A stretch of DNA of 64,000 nucleotides from Polynucleobacter meluiroseus (GTDB lineage: Bacteria > Pseudomonadota > Gammaproteobacteria > Burkholderiales > Burkholderiaceae): contig CAMCVH010000001.1 of assembly GCA_945881875.1 (NCBI GenBank), positions 186,001 through 250,000 of the forward strand, in the 5' to 3' direction. Each line of letters opens with the position of its first letter. Position 1 is the stretch's first letter. This document shows, piece by piece, positions 30,220 through 40,144 of the stretch. The notes beneath the pieces were generated by a model. It was not told where the DNA came from. It saw only the letters and a list, made by a program, of their open reading frames with translations, and did not search any database. The translations under genes were made by a program, and so were the position numbers.

Positions 30220-31344
30220 ATGTTGCGCAAACCAGTAAAAGGGGCAGCTAAAGCTGCCCTTTTTTCTCCCTACTCAGCATGGGATCAGTTGCCTAATGCT
30301 TTGTTGGTGGTTGATTACGACCATCAAACGGTTGTTTACGCTAACCCTATGGCTGAAATGAGTTTGGATCTTTCAAGGAAGATATTAGAGGGGTTAAGCA
30401 TCCAAGATTTGTTTGGGCAGCATCAAGATTTGATAAAAATGCTTCATGCCGTTCAAGGAGAGCAGATTGATGCTCAGAGACAAGATCTTCAATTAGGACC
30501 CGGCCCATCACGAGCCGATCATCAACCCATCATGGCTCACGTAGTGGTTGGTAGATTAGATGACCCGCATTTAGTTTTAATTGAATGGTTACCCCTTGAT
30601 CAGCAATTACGTAGCGAAAGAGATGCTAGGTTGGTTCAACAGGTTGAGGCGAATAAAAGTTTGATGAGGAATTTAGCCCATGAGATAAAAAATCCATTGG
30701 GTGGTATCCGGGGAGCGGCACAGCTTTTAGAGTTTGAGCTCCCAGATCGCAGTCTTCATGAATATACTCAAGTCATTATTAAAGAATCAGATCGACTTCA
30801 ATCCTTGGTTGATCGTTTGTTAGCGCCTCACAGAAAGCAACATATTGATGACTTCGTCAATATTCATGAGGTATTGGAGCGAGTCAGGAGCTTGGTATTG
30901 GCTGAGTTCCCGCAAGGGCTCACAATTAAGCGCAACTACGATATTAGTTTGCCTGACCTTTTAGGTGATCAAGAGGCTTTGATTCAGGCAGTTTTAAATG
31001 TAGTTCATAACGCTGCTCAAGCTTTAACAGAGGAAATAGCTCAGGAAACCGCAGTGATTGAGTTACAAACCAGAGTTGCAAGAAATGTAACTATCAGTAA
31101 ACAAAGATACAAACTGGCACTAGACTTGCATATAAAGGATAACGGCCCTGGAATACCGGAAGAAATTAAAGATAAGATATTTTTTCCCTTGGTTTCAGGT
31201 AAGGAGGGTGGTAGTGGTTTAGGTCTAACATTAGCTCAAACATATATCCAACAACATTTTGGCTTTATGGGCTGTACGAGCATACCTGGATCAACTGACT
31301 TTCAAATACAAATGCCTTTCCGCATTAAAAGCGGTGACGCTTAA
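30220..31344 (+). CDS. ntrB: Nitrogen regulation sensor histidine kinase NtrB (GlnL)
   Basis: NtrB is the cytoplasmic sensor kinase/phosphatase that responds to PII protein and controls NtrC. The 374 aa protein has an N-terminal PAS domain (LPNALLVVDYDHQTVVYANP), the H box NLAHEIKNPLGG with phosphorylated His154, an N box (NVVHNAAQAL), and G boxes DNGPGIPEE and GSGLGLTLAQ. I keep ATG 30220, supported by AAAGGA about ten bases upstream. Codons 6-16 contain a terminator hairpin, so a later start (a TTG after 30280) cannot be excluded. Confidence 0.94.
   Translation: MLRKPVKGAAKAALFSPYSAWDQLPNALLVVDYDHQTVVYANPMAEMSLDLSRKILEGLSIQDLFGQHQDLIKMLHAVQGEQIDAQRQDLQLGPGPSRADHQPIMAHVVVGRLDDPHLVLIEWLPLDQQLRSERDARLVQQVEANKSLMRNLAHEIKNPLGGIRGAAQLLEFELPDRSLHEYTQVIIKESDRLQSLVDRLLAPHRKQHIDDFVNIHEVLERVRSLVLAEFPQGLTIKRNYDISLPDLLGDQEALIQAVLNVVHNAAQALTEEIAQETAVIELQTRVARNVTISKQRYKLALDLHIKDNGPGIPEEIKDKIFFPLVSGKEGGSGLGLTLAQTYIQQHFGFMGCTSIPGSTDFQIQMPFRIKSGDA
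30237..30265 (+). terminator. Terminator/attenuator hairpin inside the ntrB 5' coding region
   Basis: GGGCAGC (30242-30248) pairs with GCTGCCC (30253-30259) around a TAAA tetraloop. The stem can extend through a G-T pair and four A-T pairs, and T residues run from 30260 to 30265. It has all parts of a Rho-independent terminator for glnA but begins 17 bases after the ntrB ATG, so translating ribosomes would disrupt it. Confidence 0.72.
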
Positions 31345-31362
31345 TTAGTATTGGATAGGAAT

Positions 31363-32811
31363 ATGAAACCAATTTGGATTGTGGATGATGATCAATCAAT
31401 ACGATGGGTATTGGAAAAAGCGTTAAAGCGTGAACAAATCTCCTATCGAAGCTTTAGTAATCCACAGGATGCTCTAGATGCTTTTGATCAGAAACAAGAG
31501 CCACAGGTTCTGATTTCTGATATTCGTATGCCAAGAGGAAATGGTATTGATCTATTGCAACAAGTAAAAGCTGAGCATCCCAATGTCCCAGTGATCATCA
31601 TGACTGCCTATTCAGATCTTGACTCGGCTGTTTCCTCATTCCAGAGTGGAGCTTTCGAATACATTACCAAGCCATTCGATTTAACCAAGGCCATTGAATT
31701 AATCCGTCGTGCTATCGATGAAAGTATGCGTTTACAAAATCAATCTAAAGATGTTGTAGATAAGATGCAAGAAACAACGGAGATTCTTGGTCAAGCAACT
31801 GCCATGCAGGATGTATTTAGAGCGATTGGCCGGTTATCTCAATCTAATGTCACGGTTCTAATAACTGGTGAATCTGGTTCTGGTAAGGAACTCGTTGCAA
31901 AAGCTCTCCATAAGCACAGTCCTAGAGCTTCGGGCCCTTTTATTGCTCTGAATACTGCAGCTATTCCTAAAGATTTATTGGAGTCTGAATTATTTGGCCA
32001 CGAGCGTGGCGCATTTACAGGTGCTCAGACGATGCGTAGAGGTCGATTTGAACAAGCAGATGGCGGCACTTTATTTTTAGATGAAATTGGTGATATGCCT
32101 TTTGATCTACAAACGAGATTGTTAAGGGTTTTGTCTGACGGTCATTTTTATCGTGTCGGTGGACATGATCCCCTCAAAGCTAATGTGAGAGTGATTGCGG
32201 CAACCCATCAAAACTTAGAAGCTAGAGTGGCTGAAGGGTTGTTTAGAGAAGATTTATATCACCGCCTCAATGTGATTCGTTTAAGACTGCCATCACTTCG
32301 TGAGCGTCGCGAAGATATTCCTCTATTAGCTCGACACTTTATGCAAACATCAGCTAAGTCATTAGGTATGGATCCTAAACGGCTTGCTGATGATGCATTA
32401 GATGCAATTGCAAAATTACCATTTCCAGGTAACGTAAGACAATTAGAAAACCTATGTCATTGGTTGACTGTGATGGCACCAGCTCAAGTTGTTGGAGCTC
32501 AAGATCTACCTCCTGATGCAGTTGTTATGGGAGCCGATCTTCCTGAAGGTATATCTACCTCTGAATTAATCACAAACCATAAAACAAATAACCCAAGTGA
32601 TTGGGAATCAGCTGTAGCTCTTGTTACTAAGCAGCTATTACAAAACGGGACTAGAGAAGTCTTTAATGTCTTGGAGTCTAAATTTGAAAGAGCTATCCTA
32701 ATTGCAGCCCTTGAGGTGACAAGGGGTCGAAGAGTTGAGGCGGCAGAACGATTAGGAATTGGTAGAAATACGATTACACGTAAATTACAAGATCTTGATA
32801 TTGATATTTAA
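31363..32811 (+). CDS. ntrC: Nitrogen regulation response regulator NtrC (GlnG)
   Basis: NtrC is the sigma-54 activator of nitrogen-limitation genes. From ATG 31363 (AGGA upstream) it is 482 aa; a TTG at 31351 is less likely. The domain order is standard: receiver with phosphorylated Asp53 ([10 protein letters not shown]), AAA+ domain with Walker [15 protein letters not shown], the sigma-54 contact motif GAFTGA at 216-221, Walker [14 protein letters not shown], and a C-terminal Fis-type helix-turn-helix ([20 protein letters not shown]). It follows ntrB by 18 bases and acts on the NtrC box before glnA. Confidence 0.97.
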   Translation: MKPIWIVDDDQSIRWVLEKALKREQISYRSFSNPQDALDAFDQKQEPQVLISDIRMPRGNGIDLLQQVKAEHPNVPVIIMTAYSDLDSAVSSFQSGAFEYITKPFDLTKAIELIRRAIDESMRLQNQSKDVVDKMQETTEILGQATAMQDVFRAIGRLSQSNVTVLITGESGSGKELVAKALHKHSPRASGPFIALNTAAIPKDLLESELFGHERGAFTGAQTMRRGRFEQADGGTLFLDEIGDMPFDLQTRLLRVLSDGHFYRVGGHDPLKANVRVIAATHQNLEARVAEGLFREDLYHRLNVIRLRLPSLRERREDIPLLARHFMQTSAKSLGMDPKRLADDALDAIAKLPFPGNVRQLENLCHWLTVMAPAQVVGAQDLPPDAVVMGADLPEGISTSELITNHKTNNPSDWESAVALVTKQLLQNGTREVFNVLESKFERAILIAALEVTRGRRVEAAERLGIGRNTITRKLQDLDIDI

Positions 32812-32894
32812 AAAGTTAGTCCTTTGATGATAACTCTTAAGAACTGATTTTTAATTGCCGTTCATAATAGCGTTTTCAAATTAATTTATATACT

Positions 32895-33755
32895 ATGTCC
32901 TCAATTCGGATTGCTACTTGGAACGTTAACTCTATTAAAGTGCGTTTGCCGCATTTGTTGCAGTGGTTAAGTTCTCAAGAGAAGCAAGGTGTGCCTATTG
33001 ATGCTCTTTGCCTTCAAGAATTAAAGTTAACTGAAGATAAATTCCCTTACGCTGAGTTAGATACTGCTGGTTACTATGCCTTAGTAGCTGGGCAGAAGAC
33101 ATACAACGGTGTTGCAATGTTATTAAAAAAGTCTTCACTGGCAGCTACCGCACAGGACTCCCAAACAGCATTTTTGTCACCCCAAATAAATAATCCAAAG
33201 TTTCAGGATGAGCAGCAGCGGATAGTCGCTGCCACAGTGGCATTTAAAGGTCGTCAACCGATGAGGTTGATATCTGCCTACTTCCCTAATGGTCAAGCTC
33301 CAGGTACCGAAAAATTTGAATACAAAATGAATTGGTTGGCTGGTCTTTATGACTGGTTATCTGAAGAGTTAGAGGAGCATTCAAGGTTAGCTCTATTAGG
33401 CGATTACAACATTGCACCCAGTGATGAAGATGTTCATGACCCTAAAGCTTGGGAGGGTCAAAATCTCGTATCGCCAGAAGAAAGAGATGCATTTACTGGC
33501 TTTATTGAATTAGGTTTACATGATAGCTACAGAATGTTTGAACAGCTCCCCAAAAGCTTTAGCTGGTGGGATTACCGCATGATGGGTTTTCGGCGCAATG
33601 CTGGTGTTCGTATCGATCACATTCTTTTAAGTGAAGAGCTTAAAAACGAATGTACAGCTAGTGTTATCGACAAGGTGCCAAGAGGGTGGGAACAACCCTC
33701 GGACCACGCCCCTGTGATTACAACACTTAGCTTATCATTTAAAAATTTAAGCTAA
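32895..33755 (+). CDS. xth: Exodeoxyribonuclease III (AP endonuclease)
   Basis: Exonuclease III removes abasic-site and 3'-blocking lesions in base-excision repair. The 286 aa protein has the endonuclease/exonuclease/phosphatase fold motifs: ATWNVNSIKVRLPHLLQWL, LCLQELKLTED (metal-binding Glu), LLGDYNIAPSDEDVHD (catalytic Asp/Asn), DYRMMGFRRNAGVRIDHIL and SDHAPV (catalytic His). It follows ntrC by 83 bases, which hold no strong terminator. Its last nine bases overlap the 3' end of prlC on the opposite strand. Confidence 0.95.
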   Translation: MSSIRIATWNVNSIKVRLPHLLQWLSSQEKQGVPIDALCLQELKLTEDKFPYAELDTAGYYALVAGQKTYNGVAMLLKKSSLAATAQDSQTAFLSPQINNPKFQDEQQRIVAATVAFKGRQPMRLISAYFPNGQAPGTEKFEYKMNWLAGLYDWLSEELEEHSRLALLGDYNIAPSDEDVHDPKAWEGQNLVSPEERDAFTGFIELGLHDSYRMFEQLPKSFSWWDYRMMGFRRNAGVRIDHILLSEELKNECTASVIDKVPRGWEQPSDHAPVITTLSLSFKNLS

Positions 33756-35831
33756 ACCGCCGTGGCGAAGTAGGGCATCAATTTGCGGTTCCCTACCGCG
33801 GAATGCTTTGAACGATTCAGCTGCAGATCGACTGCCACCAACTTCTAGGATTTCTTGGCGGTATCTTTCTCCAGTTGCTCTGTCTAAAACACTACCCGTT
33901 TTTTTAGCAGCCTCTTCAAATGCTGCATAAGCATCAGCCGAAAGAACTTCTGCCCATTTATAACTGTAGTAACCAGCCGAGTAACCACCAGCAAAAATAT
34001 GGCTAAAGGTATTGGGCCATCTAGAGATGTCTGATTGAGGGATGACATGGATATCATCATTAATCGATTTTGATAATGCCAGGATATCTTTTGACTGTGC
34101 TTTTTCACATTGAAACTCTGAATGTAATTTCCAGTCAGTCATTGAGAAAACTAACTGTCTTAAAGTGCTCATACCATTCTGGAAATTTTTAGCCGCAGTC
34201 ATTTTTTCAAAGAGTTCTTTTGGTAAAGTTTCTCCTGTTTCGACATGGGCAGTCATCTTTTGTAAGACTTCCCATTCCCAGCAGAAATTTTCCATAAATT
34301 GACTTGGGAGTTCAACGGCATCCCATTCAACACCATTGATACCAGACACACCTAAAGCACTGACTTGGGTGAGCATATGATGCAATCCATGACCACATTC
34401 GTGGAACATCGTAATGACATCATCATGAGTAATGGTTGGTTGTTTGGTAACGCCATCGATGGTTACTGGAGAAGGGAAGTTGCAAACTAAATAAGCAACA
34501 GGAGTTTGGATACCTCCATTAGGCAACACACGACGACCTCTAGCATCATCCATCCAAGCGCCACCCCGTTTTCCAGGTCTTGCATAAGGGTCTAAATAAA
34601 ACTGAGCGACCAAATCACCTTTGTGATTGGTTACTTTGAAAGATTGAACATCTTTATGCCATTTTGGCAATGAGTCCTCTTGGATGCTTACGCCAAATAA
34701 AGTTTGAATAATTTCAAATAAACCATTTAGAACTTTAGGCAGTGGAAAGTATTGTTTGACTTCATTTTCAGAGAAGGCATAACGTTCTTGTTTGAGTTTC
34801 TCTGATACAAAAGTCATATCCCATGGTTCTAATTGATCAAGACCGAGCTTTGTTTTAGCAAAGCTTTGCAGCTCAGACCAGTCTTTGCTGCCGTGCGCTG
34901 CTGCTCTCTGTGCAAATTCATTTAAAAACTGATCTACTTCCACCACTGTCTTTGCCATCTTAGGGGCAATACTCAGTGCAGCGTAGTTTTCGAATCCCAA
35001 CATACGAGCTTCCTCATTTTTTAATTTGAGTTGTGCCAGCATATTATTAGTGTTGTCCCACTCTTGTTTGCCGCCACTATAGTTGGGAGCTAAATCTGAT
35101 GCTCTCGTAACATAGGCTTGATAAAGGGTTTTTCTGAGCGGTCGATTCTCTGAAAACTGCATGACAGGAAAATAAGATGGGAAGTGAAGAGTAAATGCCC
35201 AGCCTTCAAGCTCTTTTGAGGTTGCCAATTCCTTGGCCGCCGCTATGGCATCCTCAGGTAAGCCCTTTAATTCTGCTGGATCAGTAATTAAGTGAACAAA
35301 ACTATCTGTAGCATCCAATACATGATCAGAAAACTCTTTAGCAAGTTTAGCCTGCTCATCTGAAATTTCAGCAAAACGGGGTTTTTGATCGTCGGTGAGT
35401 TCGGCGCCACCGAGACGGAAATCTCGTAAAGAATTCAGGATGACTTTTTGTTGTGCACCATTCAAGGTTTTGAACTCTGCTGATTCACTCAGCTCTTTAT
35501 ATTTCTTATACAAATCTAAGTTTTGACCAAGCGCGCTCCAAAAAGCAGTTACTTCAGGTAGCATCTCGCCGTAAGCATCACGAAGAGCTGGGCTGTCAGC
35601 AACACTATTCAGATGACTAATTACTCCCCAAGATCTACCTAGGGTTTCTGTGGCACTTTCAAGAGGCTCAACGAAACTCTCCCACGAGCTAGGAGTGCTA
35701 TCAGCTAGTGAGTGATCAACAGCGATCTGAGCTTGTTTTAGAAGCTCTTGAATAGCTGGCTGAATATGTGTTGGTTGAATAGCTGAATAGTCAGGTAAGC
35801 CGTGACCAAAGGAGAGTAGTGGATTTGTCAT
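33747..35831 (-). CDS. prlC: Oligopeptidase A (M3 zinc metallopeptidase)
   Basis: PrlC/OpdA degrades short peptides, including signal peptides and proteolysis products, in the cytoplasm. The 694 aa protein carries the M3 zinc motif in MFHECGHGLHHMLTQ (HExxH-like HECGH, with the second-ligand Glu in GINGVEWDAVELPSQ). In E. coli and in Burkholderiales its neighbours vary, but prlC beside folD is common in the latter. The 3' end overlaps xth by nine bases convergently, with no room for a terminator between. A hairpin terminator separates it from folD, so it probably has its own promoter. Confidence 0.95.
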   Translation of the reverse strand: MTNPLLSFGHGLPDYSAIQPTHIQPAIQELLKQAQIAVDHSLADSTPSSWESFVEPLESATETLGRSWGVISHLNSVADSPALRDAYGEMLPEVTAFWSALGQNLDLYKKYKELSESAEFKTLNGAQQKVILNSLRDFRLGGAELTDDQKPRFAEISDEQAKLAKEFSDHVLDATDSFVHLITDPAELKGLPEDAIAAAKELATSKELEGWAFTLHFPSYFPVMQFSENRPLRKTLYQAYVTRASDLAPNYSGGKQEWDNTNNMLAQLKLKNEEARMLGFENYAALSIAPKMAKTVVEVDQFLNEFAQRAAAHGSKDWSELQSFAKTKLGLDQLEPWDMTFVSEKLKQERYAFSENEVKQYFPLPKVLNGLFEIIQTLFGVSIQEDSLPKWHKDVQSFKVTNHKGDLVAQFYLDPYARPGKRGGAWMDDARGRRVLPNGGIQTPVAYLVCNFPSPVTIDGVTKQPTITHDDVITMFHECGHGLHHMLTQVSALGVSGINGVEWDAVELPSQFMENFCWEWEVLQKMTAHVETGETLPKELFEKMTAAKNFQNGMSTLRQLVFSMTDWKLHSEFQCEKAQSKDILALSKSINDDIHVIPQSDISRWPNTFSHIFAGGYSAGYYSYKWAEVLSADAYAAFEEAAKKTGSVLDRATGERYRQEILEVGGSRSAAESFKAFRGREPQIDALLRHGGLA

Positions 35832-35853
35832 GATTTTATTATCTCTCGAAAAT

Positions 35854-35885
35854 TAAAAAAATTCAGGCGCCTAAAAGAGCGCCTG
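35854..35885 (-). terminator. Rho-independent terminator of folD
   Basis: On the minus strand CAGGCGC (35885-35879) pairs with GCGCCTG (35870-35864) around an 8-base loop, followed by a T-rich tract (A-run 35854-35860 on the plus strand). It lies 41 bases after the folD stop and before prlC. Confidence 0.85.
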
Positions 35886-35925
35886 GATGTTGATATGTTG
35901 AAAGTGTCTTTGTTCCCTGCTTAAT

Positions 35926-36771
35926 TCAGAGTCTTTCCGCAGCTTCTAAGGTATTGAGTAATAGCATCGTAATAGTCATTGGACCAACACCCCCCGGAAC
36001 TGGAGTCATAGCACTGGCTACAGATTTAACCGACTCAAAATCTACATCTCCACAAAGTTTTCCATCATCCATGCGATTGATACCGACATCAATCACCACA
36101 GCACCAGGCTTGACCATATCGGCAGTGATCATTTTTGGTCGACCAGTAGCAACAACTAATATATCGGCTTCTTTGGTATGGGCAGATAAGTCTTTGGTTT
36201 TACTATTACAAATAGTCACAGTCGCACCTGCTTGAAGAAGCAACATGGCCATTGGTTTACCTACAATGTTAGAGGCGCCTACGATCACTGCGCGAGCTCC
36301 TCTAATCGGGTAATCAATACTCTCAAGCATTTTCATGCAGCCATAAGGTGTGCAGGGTCTAAATATAGGCGCACCGATCATGAGTGCTCCTGCATTAGCT
36401 ACGTGGAATCCATCAACATCCTTCTCAGGAGCAATTGATTCGATAACGATATGGCTATTGAGGTGCTTGGGTAAGGGGAGTTGAACCAGAATACCGTGAA
36501 TGCATGGATCCAAATTTAATTCATGGATTCTTTTTAGCAAAGCATCTTCAGTTAAGTCCGCAGGTAGTCTTTCTAGAAGAGAATGCATGCCAGCCTCTTC
36601 GCAAGCTTTGACCTTATTACGAACGTAAACCTGACTAGCTGGATCTTCACCAACCAATAGAACTGCTAAGCCTGGTTTGATACCTTTTTTGACTAAAGCG
36701 GCCGTTCTACTTGCTATTTCTAATCTAATTTTTTTAGCAAGGGCATTGCCATCAATAATTTGAAATGACAT
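35926..36771 (-). CDS. folD: Methylenetetrahydrofolate dehydrogenase / cyclohydrolase FolD
   Basis: FolD is bifunctional, converting methylene-THF to methenyl-THF (NADP) and then to formyl-THF. The 281 aa protein has the catalytic-lysine region [15 protein letters not shown], the substrate loop [17 protein letters not shown], the dinucleotide-binding [18 protein letters not shown] and the C-terminal signature [15 protein letters not shown]. It lies six bases downstream of the response-regulator stop, so it may be co-transcribed with the sensor pair, and it ends at its own terminator. Confidence 0.97.
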   Translation of the reverse strand: MSFQIIDGNALAKKIRLEIASRTAALVKKGIKPGLAVLLVGEDPASQVYVRNKVKACEEAGMHSLLERLPADLTEDALLKRIHELNLDPCIHGILVQLPLPKHLNSHIVIESIAPEKDVDGFHVANAGALMIGAPIFRPCTPYGCMKMLESIDYPIRGARAVIVGASNIVGKPMAMLLLQAGATVTICNSKTKDLSAHTKEADILVVATGRPKMITADMVKPGAVVIDVGINRMDDGKLCGDVDFESVKSVASAMTPVPGGVGPMTITMLLLNTLEAAERL

Positions 36772-36777
36772 AAATTT

Positions 36778-37401
36778 TTAAGAGTTTGATCCTGATAATA
36801 CCAAACGTAGTAAATCTGCAACAGTATTCACATTAAGTTTTTCCATAATGTTGGCACGGTGTGCCTCTACAGTTTTTATGGAAATATTTAAGTCATCTGC
36901 AATTTGTTTATTTAATCGACCAGCAACAATTCTCTCCAAAACTTGCTTTTCGCGACCGGTTAGTTTGCTGAGCAGATTTTGAGTATTCTTTTGAGTATCA
37001 GCTTTGGCGTAGTCAAGACGTGCGCGAGCGAGCATTTTTTCTACAAGGATTTTTAACTCAGACTCTTTAAATGGTTTTTCAATGAAATCAACGGCGCCTT
37101 TTTTCATGGTAGTGACTGCCATTGAGACATCACCGTGACCTGTAATAAAAGCGATGGGCATAGGAATAGATTCACTGATAAGGCGCTCTTGAAGTTCAAG
37201 GCCGGACATGCCTGGCATACGAACATCCAAAATTAAACATGAAACAGTTTTTTTGTCATCATTTTGAAGAGACTGAAGAAAGCCCTCAGCACTAGACTGA
37301 CACTTCACTGTGTATCCATTACTCTCTAGGAGCCAAGTCAGGGAGTCTCTTACCGCTTCATCATCATCGACGACGTAAACAATTTCAGTTTTATTGGTCA
37401 T
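36778..37401 (-). CDS. LuxR/FixJ-type two-component response regulator
   Basis: A response regulator of the FixJ/NarL class, 207 aa from ATG 37401. That start is preceded by CGGAG about ten bases upstream; a GTG at 37413 would lengthen it by four residues without better support. The receiver domain has the acidic pocket VDDDE, phosphorylated Asp59 (CLILDVRMPGMSG) and KPF. The C-terminal LuxR helix-turn-helix is complete (LTGREKQVLERIVAGRLNKQIA, SIKTVEAHRANIMEKL). It is coupled to the kinase gene upstream; its targets are unknown, but the divergent pyruvate dehydrogenase operon is a reasonable guess. Confidence 0.93.
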   Translation of the reverse strand: MTNKTEIVYVVDDDEAVRDSLTWLLESNGYTVKCQSSAEGFLQSLQNDDKKTVSCLILDVRMPGMSGLELQERLISESIPMPIAFITGHGDVSMAVTTMKKGAVDFIEKPFKESELKILVEKMLARARLDYAKADTQKNTQNLLSKLTGREKQVLERIVAGRLNKQIADDLNISIKTVEAHRANIMEKLNVNTVADLLRLVLSGSNS

Positions 37402-37409
37402 GATCTTTT

Positions 37410-39905
37410 TCACTCCGTTGGAAGTAGTATTGTAAAGGTGCAGCCGGTTTTTCCGGGTTCTTTTTCATTGGCGTGGTTGGTCACCCATAGTCTGCCTCTG
37501 TGAGATTCAACAATTGATCGACAAATATTCAAACCAATCCCCATACCGTCTTGTTTGGTGCTGAAAAAGGGTTCATACAGACGCAAAAGGGCATCTTCTG
37601 GAATGCCATGCCCATGATCTGAAACTTGGATTCTGAACATATTTGGGCTAACACTTTGATCAATATCCACTTTTACATCAATGATCTTGGCATTGGGGAT
37701 ATTTGGGGGGCTCATTTTGACGGCATCAATCGCATTTTTTAGTAAATTAACTAGCACTTGCTGAATCAAAATAGGGTCCAAATAGACTGATGGAAGGTTA
37801 TCTGTAAAAGATTTACTAAGTTGCACACCATGCCGATGGGCCTCAATTTCAGCCAATCCAACTGAGTCTTCAACAATGTTTCGGATATCCACCATTTGAC
37901 TCTGTGGCTGACTTCGTTTCACAAAGCCACGGATTCGCTGAATGATCGTTCCAGCTCTGTGAGCTTGGGTTGTTGCTTTCTCAATAGCCGGCAGAATATC
38001 TTTCTGAATATCAACAGGTTGATTGGATTTAAGGCGGTTAGCAATACCAGTACAGTAGTTACTAATAGCAGCTAATGGCTGATTCAATTCGTGAGCTAAA
38101 GAAGAGGCCATTTCACCCATAGTTGTTAAGCGGCTTGAAAATTGAATTTTTTCTTCTTGCTTTCGAGTAGCCTCTTCAGCATTTTTACGGGCGGTAATGT
38201 CTGTTGCCACAATTAACTGGGCGAGGTGACCGTCCACCCAAGAAATATATCGACGCCTGACCTCATACCAAGACTTGGAATTGTTTATCTGAATTTCTCT
38301 AAAGTCTGATATCGCTGGAGTGAGTTCTGATGCAGGTAACCCAACGAAGCCATCTACGCTATCAATGTCATATTCATCCATTTCACTAGGGTCAATTTCA
38401 TGACCAGCTAAATCTAAGTGAGCTTGTGTCGTGGCACCGAAGTGATCTCGATAATATTTATTTGCAAAAAGAAGTTGTCCGCTCTGTAAAGAGATAACAG
38501 AGACAGCGGCATCTAAGCTTTCTAGAACAGTTGTAAAGCGCTCTTGCGCAAGCGCTAGCTCCTGACGAGCTTTTACTGGCTCAGAAATATCAACAATTGA
38601 ACTAACCCATCCAATCTGCTGACCCTTTTCGTTTTTAAGTTCCGATACAAATGTACGAACGTTGGTTTTTTTGCCATCCCTAGTTATGAGCATGGCTTCA
38701 AAACCAGTCTTTGGACTGTTGCCAGTCAAAGCAACGGACAATTTTTTATTAAGTTCTGAAACCATTTCATCAGGCCAAAATGGAAATGGAGGTGACATAC
38801 CTACCAATTCTTTACTTTCCCAACCAACCAATTCACAAAAGGCCGGATTGACATAGGTGATCTTGCCATCCATGTCATGAGCTCTCATTCCAATAGAGAT
38901 CGATTCTTCCATCGCTCTTCTGAAATTGGTTTCAATCTGTAAATCTTTTTGGATTGCAAATCGTTGTGTTGTTTGTTTCCAAACAGACCACAGGCTCCAA
39001 AGAACAAAGCCACAAAGTCCAATGACTAACCATAGCAAAGTTTTATAAGTGAGGTTTGTCGGAGTTGGGTAGGTGCTTACATTAAGAGTAAGAGGGGTTC
39101 CTAACTTATCGATCGTGACGTTGTATTCAATAGATTGTGCGCTAGTTCTTTTAAAATTAGAGGTTGCAATAGGTGTACCCTTGTCATCGATTAAGGTAAA
39201 TCTGTAAATACCGCTGAGCTCAGCCGGTACCATGTGCTTGAGCATTCTTCTTGTTGAATAAATAACTGCAATTGAACCAATTACCTCACCACGTTGTATG
39301 ACAGGTGTGACATGCCAAAATATATTTTCACGATCTAGGCTAGCGTTATCTCTATCCTGATATTTTAAATTAAGTACCTCTCCATATTCGGCAGTAATTG
39401 TTTCAGAAACTAAAGTAAATACTTTGTTGAGTTCATCTTCGACCTCATTTTTGACTGCTTCACGCTCAAGCCAATCCGATTGATTGACTGAAACAGGTAT
39501 GTTCCATAATTTTTGCTTACTGTTATCAATCCACCGCAAATGCAAAATCTCAGGAATATCTTGAAGAACTGTTGATGCTTTTTTTAAAAGGATATCCGGA
39601 TTTTGCTTTTGACCAATCGAATTACTGATCTCTCGACTCAACTCCAAGATTTTGTCTTCATTAGAGTTAAAACGCATCATGATTCGCTGTTTAGCGTAGG
39701 CACTTTCTCTATAAAGAGTGTATTGCTGTTGATTGCTATCTTGGTAATTAAGGGTCCATAAAATTAACGCCATCACTCCTGTAAAAATAATGATTGCCAT
39801 TATGGGTACATATAGATAGGAGTAGGACCTTGTTTTGCTATTCAAAGCTTTTGGTAAAAGTCTATCGAGTAAGTGCGTAAATTTTGTGACGGTGCGGGTA
39901 ATCAA
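37410..39905 (-). CDS. Membrane sensor histidine kinase with two PAS domains
   Basis: An 831 aa inner-membrane kinase. Transmembrane helices at about 31-52 and 288-306 enclose a periplasmic sensor region of about 235 residues. Two PAS domains follow (about 327-445 and 455-572), then a DctB/FixL-like dimerisation domain with phosphorylated His605 in SSLAHELNQPLAA and a catalytic domain with NLLKNAIDAV, DHGHGIPED and GMGIGLNICRSI. The start is TTG with AGGAA seven bases upstream. The stop overlaps the regulator region, so the two form a pair. It is divergent from aceE across about 240 bases. The signal is unknown; the PAS domains lack an obvious heme- or flavin-binding signature that I can confirm. 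Confidence 0.92.
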   Translation of the reverse strand: MITRTVTKFTHLLDRLLPKALNSKTRSYSYLYVPIMAIIIFTGVMALILWTLNYQDSNQQQYTLYRESAYAKQRIMMRFNSNEDKILELSREISNSIGQKQNPDILLKKASTVLQDIPEILHLRWIDNSKQKLWNIPVSVNQSDWLEREAVKNEVEDELNKVFTLVSETITAEYGEVLNLKYQDRDNASLDRENIFWHVTPVIQRGEVIGSIAVIYSTRRMLKHMVPAELSGIYRFTLIDDKGTPIATSNFKRTSAQSIEYNVTIDKLGTPLTLNVSTYPTPTNLTYKTLLWLVIGLCGFVLWSLWSVWKQTTQRFAIQKDLQIETNFRRAMEESISIGMRAHDMDGKITYVNPAFCELVGWESKELVGMSPPFPFWPDEMVSELNKKLSVALTGNSPKTGFEAMLITRDGKKTNVRTFVSELKNEKGQQIGWVSSIVDISEPVKARQELALAQERFTTVLESLDAAVSVISLQSGQLLFANKYYRDHFGATTQAHLDLAGHEIDPSEMDEYDIDSVDGFVGLPASELTPAISDFREIQINNSKSWYEVRRRYISWVDGHLAQLIVATDITARKNAEEATRKQEEKIQFSSRLTTMGEMASSLAHELNQPLAAISNYCTGIANRLKSNQPVDIQKDILPAIEKATTQAHRAGTIIQRIRGFVKRSQPQSQMVDIRNIVEDSVGLAEIEAHRHGVQLSKSFTDNLPSVYLDPILIQQVLVNLLKNAIDAVKMSPPNIPNAKIIDVKVDIDQSVSPNMFRIQVSDHGHGIPEDALLRLYEPFFSTKQDGMGIGLNICRSIVESHRGRLWVTNHANEKEPGKTGCTFTILLPTE

Positions 39906-39997
39906 CTGTTAATTCCTACTTACTAGGGGAAAACCATAGAAGACATGAGTTTAATTCGAGCAGACAGTGAGTGATTGTTTTTTATTAGGCATAAGTG

Positions 39998-40008
39998 TTG
40001 CTTAGCAA
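39998..40008. promoter_or_regulatory. Short palindrome in the kinase-aceE intergenic region
   Basis: TTGCTTAGCAA is a perfect palindrome apart from its central base. It lies midway between the divergent kinase and aceE genes, upstream of the aceE -35 element. It could be an operator for a regulator acting on either gene. It is short and could be chance. Confidence 0.25.
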
Positions 40009-40054
40009 TAATATTCCATATTGTGAGAAACATATTCGTTATGTGGTAAATAGA

Positions 40055-40083
40055 TTGCAACTGCTAGATCTGCTTTTTAAAAT
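40055..40083 (+). promoter_or_regulatory. Sigma-70 promoter of the pyruvate dehydrogenase operon
   Basis: TTGCAA (40055-40060), a 17-base spacer and TAAAAT (40078-40083) form a good housekeeping promoter. Initiation near 40090 would leave a leader of about 55 bases before the aceE ATG at 40145. Confidence 0.65.
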
Positions 40084-40144
40084 CAGCCGATGATTAAAAA
40101 GTGATATGAAAAGACCAGTGCTACTGGACAATGAGGAGATAAAG

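Noticed and set aside
40106-40144. Longer aceE start at ATG 40106
   Set aside because: The residues do not look like AceE, there is no Shine-Dalgarno, and the leader after the promoter would be very short; ATG 40145 has GAGGAG.
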